Positions 6,895-12,627 of a stretch of 15,255 nt of DNA are shown here, piece by piece (the first letter of the stretch is position 1; each line of letters begins with the position of its first letter). This DNA comes from Muribaculaceae bacterium (lineage in GTDB: Bacteria > Bacteroidota > Bacteroidia > Bacteroidales > Muribaculaceae). The DNA is taken from contig JAFLTK010000246.1 of the NCBI GenBank assembly GCA_022511505.1, positions 1 to 15,255 of the forward strand, read 5' to 3'. The position numbers were made by a program, and so were the translations under genes. The notes beneath the pieces were generated by a model. The model was not told the DNA's origin. It saw only the letters and a list, made by a program, of their open reading frames with translations, and made no database searches.

Positions 6895-8220
6895 ATGCAG
6901 AAAAACTATCTTTTCACCAGCGAGTCGGTCAGCGAAGGGCATCCCGACAAGGTCGCCGACCAGATTTCTGACGCCATTCTTGACCAACTTCTATATCTTG
7001 ACCCCCAATCCAAGGTGGCTTGCGAGACCCTTGTCACCACCGGCCAGGTAGTGATTGCCGGCGAGGTGAACACCGAGGCCTACGTCGATATTCGAGAGGT
7101 TGCTCGCGATGTCATCGCCCAAATAGGCTATGACCGCGCCGAGCTGAAATTTGAAGCCGAGTCCTGTGGCATCTTCTCGGCACTTCACGGCCAGAGTCCC
7201 GACATCAACCGCGGAGTCGTGCGCGAAACACCTGCCGAACAGGGTGCCGGCGACCAAGGCATGATGTTCGGCTATGCTTGCGACGAGACTTCGCGATACA
7301 TGCCGCTTTCAATCGACCTCAGCCACTTGCTGCTCAAGGAGTTGGCCGAAATTCGCCGCGAGGGCCGCGAAATGGTCTATGTCGACGCCCACGGCGCGAC
7401 GCGCTCCTACTTGCGCCCCGACTCTAAAAGCCAGGTCACTGTCGAATATTCACCCGACGGCGTTCCTCAACGCGTCCACACCATCGTCATCTCCACCCAA
7501 CACGACGAATTTATCCTCCCCGGCGACGGCCTCACCCAGCAGGAAGCCGACGCCGCGATGGTCAACAAAATCAAAGAGGACGTCCGTAACATCCTGATAC
7601 CAAGAGTCAAAAGCCGCCTCCCGCGCGAACATGCCGACATGATTGACGACAACTATATCCTCCATGTCAACCCGACCGGCAAGTTTGTCATCGGCGGCCC
7701 CCACGGCGACACCGGATTGACCGGGCGCAAAATAATCGTCGACACCTACGGCGGCCACGGTGCCCACGGCGGCGGTGCATTCTCGGGCAAAGACCCCTCC
7801 AAGGTCGACCGCTCGGCAGCCTACGCCGCACGCCACATCGCCAAAAACCTCGTCGCCGCCGGCATCGCCCGTCAGGTCCTCGTTCAGGTTGCCTACGCCA
7901 TCGGCCGTGCCGAGCCCGTCAGCCTCTATGTAAACACTCGCGGCACTGCGGCCGTCAACCTGACCGACGCCGAAATCTCTGACCGCGTTGCCGCCATCTT
8001 TGACATGACCCCGGCAGCCATCGAAAAGCGCTTCGACTTGCGCACGCCCATCTACCGCGAGACTGCCGCCTACGGCCACGTGGGCCGCGAGCCCCACACG
8101 GTCACCAAGCAACTGCGCGGTGCCGACGGCAAATTGCACGACGTTACCGTCAAACTGTTCCCATGGGAGGAAACCGACCACGTCGACAAGGTGAAAGAAG
8201 CCTTTGCCGACGTCCTCTAA
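6895..8220 (+). CDS. metK: S-adenosylmethionine synthetase (methionine adenosyltransferase)
   Basis: This 441-aa cytosolic enzyme makes S-adenosylmethionine from methionine and ATP. Conserved motifs: SESVSEGHPDKVADQISD at residues 9-26 (His16, Asp18 at the ATP/Mg site), GAGDQGMMFGY from 117, GGPHGDTGLTGRK at 267-279, and the Gly-rich GGHGAHGGGAFSGKD at 286-300, the phosphate-binding loop. It is longer than E. coli MetK (384 aa), as is common in Bacteroidetes. I chose ATG 6895 (MQKNYLF); the in-frame GTG at 6889 would add two residues and is less likely. Its own promoter and a SAM-II riboswitch lie in the leader, so feedback repression by SAM is expected. A 14-bp hairpin closes the gene. Confidence 0.98.
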   Translation: MQKNYLFTSESVSEGHPDKVADQISDAILDQLLYLDPQSKVACETLVTTGQVVIAGEVNTEAYVDIREVARDVIAQIGYDRAELKFEAESCGIFSALHGQSPDINRGVVRETPAEQGAGDQGMMFGYACDETSRYMPLSIDLSHLLLKELAEIRREGREMVYVDAHGATRSYLRPDSKSQVTVEYSPDGVPQRVHTIVISTQHDEFILPGDGLTQQEADAAMVNKIKEDVRNILIPRVKSRLPREHADMIDDNYILHVNPTGKFVIGGPHGDTGLTGRKIIVDTYGGHGAHGGGAFSGKDPSKVDRSAAYAARHIAKNLVAAGIARQVLVQVAYAIGRAEPVSLYVNTRGTAAVNLTDAEISDRVAAIFDMTPAAIEKRFDLRTPIYRETAAYGHVGREPHTVTKQLRGADGKLHDVTVKLFPWEETDHVDKVKEAFADVL

Positions 8221-8227
8221 CCCAACC

Positions 8228-8270
8228 CTCTAACCGGGCTGCAACCCACTCCGTTACAGCCCGGTTAGAG
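8228..8270 (+). terminator. Hairpin terminator after metK
   Basis: The 14-nt arms CTCTAACCGGGCTG (8228-8241) and CAGCCCGGTTAGAG (8257-8270) are perfectly complementary, with three more pairs inside after one mismatch. It starts 8 nt after the metK stop. There is no strong T run after it, so termination efficiency is uncertain, though strong hairpins without a long T run are common at gene ends in this window. Confidence 0.65.
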
Positions 8271-8341
8271 CCCTTCACTACCCTTCGCCAACCGTTTTAT
8301 CGGCATTTTTATCCTTTTTTGACCATTCTATTTAAATAATG

Positions 8342-8373
8342 TTTTGTCGCGTCGACAAAAATCACTATCTTTG
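8342..8373 (+). promoter_or_regulatory. Bacteroidetes-type promoter for the PpiD-like gene, with palindrome
   Basis: TTTTG (8342-8346) and TATCTTTG (8366-8373) are spaced by 19 nt, a close match to the Bacteroidetes TTTG / TAnnTTTG consensus. Transcription should start near 8378-8380. An inverted repeat, TTTTGTCG (8342-8349) and CGACAAAA (8353-8360), covers the -33 box and most of the spacer, so a regulator could bind there. Confidence 0.8.
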
Positions 8374-8384
8374 CGTGCTTTAAA

Positions 8385-8419
8385 GGCAAAATCGGCCGGG
8401 CTGACCCGTCGATTTTGCC
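8385..8419 (+). other. Structured 5' leader hairpin of the PpiD-like gene
   Basis: GGCAAAATCG (8385-8394) pairs perfectly with CGATTTTGCC (8410-8419), and an inner CGGG/CCCG helix (8397-8400 with 8405-8408) is capped by CTGA. It begins a few nt after the predicted transcript start, with 49 nt left before the ATG. It may protect the mRNA 5' end or be an RNA control element. No known riboswitch class is recognised. Confidence 0.55.
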
Positions 8420-8468
8420 CCTTGACGCTGATTAAAACCACGCAAATATTAAAAACACTATCAAATAA

Positions 8469-10538
8469 ATGGCAACACTTGAAAAAATCAGAAGCAAGTC
8501 TGTTTTCTTGCTCGTAATCATCGGCCTTGCCCTGCTCGCCTTCATCATCGGCGACTTCTTCACCTCGGGCCGTACCCTCTTTGGAACCGGCACGACCATC
8601 GCCAAGGTCGACGGTCACAAGATTGACGTTCAGCAATTCCAGCGCCGCGTTGAGCAGGCCAACCAGCAGTATCAGCAGTCGGGCCAAAAAATCGACCAGG
8701 CTATCCTCCAGCAGCAGGTCCTCGACCAGATGATTGCCGAGGCCCTCTTCCAGGACGAAGTTGACGCCCTTGGCCTGACCGTTACCAACGCCGAACTGAC
8801 CGACGCCATCTTTGGCGCTCAGAGCCAGTTTGTTGACCAAATGGTTTATAGCCAGACCGGCATCGAAAGCGCCCGCATGGTCCACGACATGGCTTTCAAC
8901 CCCGGCAAATATGGCATGCAGCCCGAGCAAGCCCAGCAAATCAAAGAATACTGGATTGGCCTCGAAAAGCAAATCGAGGAGCAGCTCCTTCAGGCCAAGT
9001 TCACCAACCTTTTCATGGGTGCCATAACCGCCAACAACCTCGACGCAAAGGCCATCTATGACGAGAACGCCTCGACCTCAAATATCGCCTACACAAAGAA
9101 AGACCTCATCTCGGTTCCCGATGACCAGATTGAAGTCACCGACGCCGACATCAAGGCCGAGTATGACCGCACCCGCAATCGCTACCGCCTTGACGAAGAG
9201 ACTCGCGACGTCAACTACATCGCCGTCACCATCGCCCCGTCGCTCGACGACCGCGCCGCTGCCGCTCAACTCGTTGAGCAGGCTGTTACAGCACTGCGTC
9301 AGGAAGACGACCTCGCCGGCCTCAACGGTCTCAACGGCTTCATCTCCGACCGCAACAAAGTAACCGCAGCTGCCGTTCGCGACCCCAACATCAAGAAACA
9401 CCTTGACTCTCTCGCCGTTAACGACGTTAAGGTCATCAGCAGCCTCGGCGACACCTACACCATCGCCAAACTCCTCGGCAAGAGCGCCGACGTTGACTCG
9501 GTCAACATCGACTTCCTCGCCGTTCAAGGAACTCGCGCTCAACTCGACTCGCTCGTCAACGCCCTCAACAACGGCACCACTTGGGCCCAGGCTTCACAGT
9601 CGCCCATCGTTGCCCAGGCTCAGGACAGCGCATGGCTCTCGCTCGTTGACCCCAACTATGCCGGCATACGTGACGTCATCAACAACGCCGCCGTCGGTAC
9701 ATACTTCACTCCCGACTCGCTCGACAACGGAGGCCGCATCTTCCGCGTTCGCGCACGTCGCCAGCCCGTCCCCGTCTATGACCTCGCCATTATCACCTAC
9801 ACCGTCGAGCCCTCGGTCAACACCATCAACAAACTGACCGACGACCTCCAGGAGTTCATCGACAACAACAAAAACGCCGCCGACTTTGCCGCCAACGCAA
9901 CTGCCGCCAACTATAACGCCATCCCCGCTCGAGTCAGCGCCTCGACCCCGACCCTCGGCCGTCTCGAAGACTCTCGCAACATCATCGCATGGATTATGGA
10001 CGCCGGCAAGGGCAAGGTTTCGCCCATCTTTGACGACAACACCGACCGCCTCGTCGTTGTAGCCGTTAACGACATCTTCAAAGACTACATCCCCTACACC
10101 GACCCCCAGCTCAACGCGATGTTGACCTCAACCGTCCGCAACAACAAGAAGGGCGAGAAACTCATCAACGACTACAAGGGCAAAGCAAAGGACGTTCCCG
10201 GCTACGCTCAGGTTATGGGCACACAGGTTGACTCGGCCGCCGTTACCTTCGGCCAGCTCTACATCCCCGGCATAGGCGGCTATGAAAGCGAACTGACCGC
10301 ACAGGTTGCCAACGCCAAGCCCGGCCAGATTGTCGGCCCCGTTAAGAGCAACAACGGCGTCATCGTCTTCACCATCTATGGCGTCGACGCGTCAGAGCGC
10401 CCCTACAGCTTTGACGAGGCCGCCATGCAATACAACCAGACCCGCGGTGCAAGCCCCCTGATGCGCAACCTCAACCGCGTGCTCCTCGGCAACAAGAAAG
10501 TCCAAAACAACATGCTCAAATTCTACAACGGCAACTAA
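8469..10538 (+). CDS. PpiD/SurA-like peptidylprolyl isomerase chaperone, membrane anchored
   Basis: This 689-aa protein has one N-terminal membrane helix (about 12-31) after a short basic cytoplasmic end, then a large periplasmic part, the layout of PpiD. Residues about 40-190 match the SurA N-terminal chaperone domain (KVDGHKIDVQQFQRRV, then the Gln-rich helix and QMIAEALFQDEVD). The middle (about 320-450) and the C-terminal part (from TFGQLYIPGIGGYESEL) look like two rotamase (PPIC-type) domains. The first lacks the usual HIL-type active-site strand and may be inactive. PpiD helps newly exported outer-membrane and periplasmic proteins fold at the Sec translocon. It is transcribed alone from its own promoter, with a terminator downstream. 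Its Bacteroidetes homologues are about 700 aa. Family assignment is firm; catalytic activity is uncertain. Confidence 0.88.
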   Translation: MATLEKIRSKSVFLLVIIGLALLAFIIGDFFTSGRTLFGTGTTIAKVDGHKIDVQQFQRRVEQANQQYQQSGQKIDQAILQQQVLDQMIAEALFQDEVDALGLTVTNAELTDAIFGAQSQFVDQMVYSQTGIESARMVHDMAFNPGKYGMQPEQAQQIKEYWIGLEKQIEEQLLQAKFTNLFMGAITANNLDAKAIYDENASTSNIAYTKKDLISVPDDQIEVTDADIKAEYDRTRNRYRLDEETRDVNYIAVTIAPSLDDRAAAAQLVEQAVTALRQEDDLAGLNGLNGFISDRNKVTAAAVRDPNIKKHLDSLAVNDVKVISSLGDTYTIAKLLGKSADVDSVNIDFLAVQGTRAQLDSLVNALNNGTTWAQASQSPIVAQAQDSAWLSLVDPNYAGIRDVINNAAVGTYFTPDSLDNGGRIFRVRARRQPVPVYDLAIITYTVEPSVNTINKLTDDLQEFIDNNKNAADFAANATAANYNAIPARVSASTPTLGRLEDSRNIIAWIMDAGKGKVSPIFDDNTDRLVVVAVNDIFKDYIPYTDPQLNAMLTSTVRNNKKGEKLINDYKGKAKDVPGYAQVMGTQVDSAAVTFGQLYIPGIGGYESELTAQVANAKPGQIVGPVKSNNGVIVFTIYGVDASERPYSFDEAAMQYNQTRGASPLMRNLNRVLLGNKKVQNNMLKFYNGN

Positions 10539-10566
10539 CCCGCCGTTATAAAGAATATTTCAACAT

Positions 10567-10605
10567 CGAGGGCGCTTCCCCAATCCCGGGAAGCGCCCTC
10601 GCTTA
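10567..10605 (+). terminator. Intrinsic terminator after the PpiD-like gene
   Basis: The 14-nt arms CGAGGGCGCTTCCC (10567-10580) and GGGAAGCGCCCTCG (10588-10601) are perfectly complementary around a 7-nt loop, followed by CTTATTAT. It starts 28 nt after the stop codon. Confidence 0.85.
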
Positions 10606-10620
10606 TTATCAAACCGTTCT

Positions 10621-10693
10621 ATCGAGTTAAATCGTGATAAACCGAGATAAACCGCGCTATATCGCGATAAACCGCGTTAAATCGCGATAAACC
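10621..10693 (+). repeat. 10-bp tandem repeat, about 7.3 copies
   Basis: Successive units are ATCGAGTTAA, ATCGTGATAA, ACCGAGATAA, ACCGCGCTAT, ATCGCGATAA, ACCGCGTTAA, ATCGCGATAA and a partial ACC. The consensus is about A(T/C)CGCGATAA, and several units hold the palindrome ATCGCGAT. The unit equals about one helix turn, so equivalent bases face the same side of the DNA. The array lies between the terminators of two convergent transcripts, where no gene is found. Confidence 0.85.
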
Positions 10694-10720
10694 ACCGCCA
10701 TCGACATCCATCATCAACAA

Positions 10721-10747
10721 GAGGGCGCCCCGCTTCGGGACGCCCTC
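10721..10747 (-). terminator. Terminator of the leftward surface-protein operon
   Basis: GAGGGCG (10721-10727) pairs with CGCCCTC (10741-10747), and an inner CCC/GGG helix (10729-10731 with 10737-10739) closes a short loop after one mismatch. Read leftward it begins 25 nt after the last stop codon (10773) and is followed by TTGTTGATGA. It may also stop rightward read-through. Confidence 0.7.
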
Positions 10748-10772
10748 ATCGCAAATATAGAATTATAAAGGT

Positions 10773-11519
10773 TTATTTAATCAATTGCTTGACGCCGTTG
10801 ACAACGTAAACGCCGGGGGTAAGATTCTCGGCATTGTCATAGCGGCGACCATAAAGGTCATAGACACCCTCAAGAACTTCCACGCCGTCGACCTTGACAT
10901 TATCAACGCCGGTAGCAATATTATTGGTTACAAACGTGAAAGGTACATCCTGCATATAGTGGGAATAATTTTTGGACGCAAATAGAATATTCTTTATAAC
11001 TACGGGAACCTGACGATTATTTGAATTGAAATCATCAGGCACCTTGAACGTGATATTCATCAGGCGGTCATACTCTTCTCCCCATTCGGGTGAAGTTGTA
11101 TAGATAGGAGTTGCTGTTGTTGAGTAGCAGAGCACGCGGATAAAATGACCGTAGTCTTCATTTCGTTCACCGGCAGCAAACGAGTGGTCAACAGTTTTAT
11201 TGGGGTTATTCATTTCTATATTGTCCACCTCGCGTGTCTCGCGGCCTTCGGTAACTGTCTTTTTTGCAATACTAAAGCCCTCAGGGACAAAGATGTCAAA
11301 CTGGAAAGAGTTGAAGTCTTCGGTAACATTGTGGAGGTAGAGGATTAGCGTACCCTCGTTTTGCTGATTGACAACAACCCAGTCATCATAATAGATGTGA
11401 CCCGACTTGCAATAGAGGTAATTCTCGTAGCCAAGAGAGTCGAGAATCGGGTCCTCGTCGGCAAGCGCGGGGATTGCGCCAAGCAAAGCAATGGTAGCCG
11501 ATAAAAGATATTTTTTCAT
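10773..11519 (-). CDS. Small exported protein: cohesin-like module plus C-terminal sorting-like tail
   Basis: This 248-aa protein starts at ATG 11519 (MKKYLLSATI); a TTG six nt upstream is less likely. A clear signal peptide (1 to about 20, ending ALA before DEDP) exports it. The body has a beta-rich stretch LHNVTEDFNSFQFDIFVPEGF and later MNITFKVPDDFN, which repeats the pattern of the cohesin-like modules in the two upstream genes (N...FQxDI..PEG). The last 45 residues (GVYDLYGRRYDN, then LTPGVYVVNG and KQLIK) are the tail common to secreted Prevotella/Muribaculaceae proteins and related to type IX secretion sorting domains. It has no dockerin. It is the last gene of the operon, 9 nt after its neighbour. 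The molecular role is unknown. Confidence 0.75.
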   Translation of the reverse strand: MKKYLLSATIALLGAIPALADEDPILDSLGYENYLYCKSGHIYYDDWVVVNQQNEGTLILYLHNVTEDFNSFQFDIFVPEGFSIAKKTVTEGRETREVDNIEMNNPNKTVDHSFAAGERNEDYGHFIRVLCYSTTATPIYTTSPEWGEEYDRLMNITFKVPDDFNSNNRQVPVVIKNILFASKNYSHYMQDVPFTFVTNNIATGVDNVKVDGVEVLEGVYDLYGRRYDNAENLTPGVYVVNGVKQLIK

Positions 11520-11528
11520 AATCAAGGT

Positions 11529-12614
11529 TTAATTTCCGTTAATAATCTTATCAATCAGAATATTTAGGTCAATCGAGTTGATTGTGCTATCGCTGTTCAT
11601 ATCGCCGTTGGCAAACTTGAAATTAAGTGTGCCTGAAACGATATGGTCTATCATCATGTTCAAGTCAATTGTGTTGATAGAGCCGTCCTCGTTGAGGTCG
11701 CCCGAGGTAGCGTCCTGCAATTCAACGGTAGTGACATTTGTCGTGGAATTAGGCACCAGATACTCCTTGGCATTGGCCATCGAGAAGATTTTGTTTCTTA
11801 ACTCTATCTGACAAGTCTCGGCCACATCTTTATCCGCTGTGATATTGAAGTTCAGTAGTTCTCCCGAATTCCCGGTAAACACATCATTGCCGGTCGATAG
11901 ACAAGCTATGCGTGTTCTTCCATCGGAAAAACTTTTGGCAGAAACGGAGTGTGTGCCAGCTGCACGAGACGACAGCACAAAAGAGTTGGTTTCGATTGTC
12001 AATCCTTCAGGAAGATAAATGTCCGTTTGGAAAGCAGTAAATGGAGTTTCATTATCAAGAATTATTGATACGGTTTTAGTCTCCCCGACAGAAATTTTGA
12101 AATCGGGAATGTAAAAACTATTGTTATGTACTGCTCCCAAATCAATGCTGAAATCCGGCAACTGAACGTCACGGTCGCTGGCATCAATAAAGAGAATATC
12201 GGTGAGTGAAATAGTGCCACCGGCAAAACTGTCGTCTGCCGAAACTTTAAGATATATCAAAGCTCCGCTATTGCCGTTAATCGGAGTATGCGAGGTTGAG
12301 AATGTACCTAATCTCACGGCACCCGAAGACAGCAGGTTGGAAACTACGGTATAACTTGCGTCCATTCTGGGTGAAAGAGTTATGTCTGCCTTGTTGCCGG
12401 TCATAACTATTTCCACACCTTCCGGGAGGCTGATATCTGCTTGAAAGCCGTAGAAATCTTGCGAGTTGTCAAGATTGAAAGCGAGGGTCTTGGTTTCACC
12501 CGGCTCTATATTGACCGCATCAATGTAAAAGCGGTCTTCAGCCCATGCCGCTGACATTGCTCCGAAAAGCAATGTCAACAGCAGGATTAGTTTTATTATA
12601 TTTATTTTATTCAT
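11529..12614 (-). CDS. Exported protein with two cohesin-like modules and a type I dockerin
   Basis: This 361-aa protein has a signal peptide (1-25, cleavage likely after AAWA). Two similar beta modules follow (about 27-160 and 165-290), each with the sequence pattern LDN...F.xFQxDI.LPEG and a late GNSG.L(I/L) strand, resembling cohesin-like folds. The C-terminus is a dockerin: Ca-binding loops DLNEDGSINTID (306-317) and DMNSDSTINSID (338-349), each followed by a helix (LNMMIDHI, LNILIDKI). It lacks the C-terminal sorting-like tail of both neighbours, so it may reach the surface by binding to them. The gene lies 13 nt after the upstream gene and 9 nt before the next. The dockerin is sure, the cohesin likeness is by eye, and the biological role is unknown. 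Confidence 0.8.
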   Translation of the reverse strand: MNKINIIKLILLLTLLFGAMSAAWAEDRFYIDAVNIEPGETKTLAFNLDNSQDFYGFQADISLPEGVEIVMTGNKADITLSPRMDASYTVVSNLLSSGAVRLGTFSTSHTPINGNSGALIYLKVSADDSFAGGTISLTDILFIDASDRDVQLPDFSIDLGAVHNNSFYIPDFKISVGETKTVSIILDNETPFTAFQTDIYLPEGLTIETNSFVLSSRAAGTHSVSAKSFSDGRTRIACLSTGNDVFTGNSGELLNFNITADKDVAETCQIELRNKIFSMANAKEYLVPNSTTNVTTVELQDATSGDLNEDGSINTIDLNMMIDHIVSGTLNFKFANGDMNSDSTINSIDLNILIDKIINGN

Positions 12615-12627
12615 CTTGCAGTCTCCT

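Noticed and set aside
7450..8181. Long antisense open frame (243 codons) opposite metK, with similar ones opposite uxaA, uxaC and the MBL gene
   Set aside because: These arise from the strong C-ending codon bias of the real genes; their translations are low-complexity Val/Gly/Asp-rich and show no domain.
10621..10693. CRISPR-like array
   Set aside because: Units are 10 bp and contiguous, with no spacers and no cas genes nearby.
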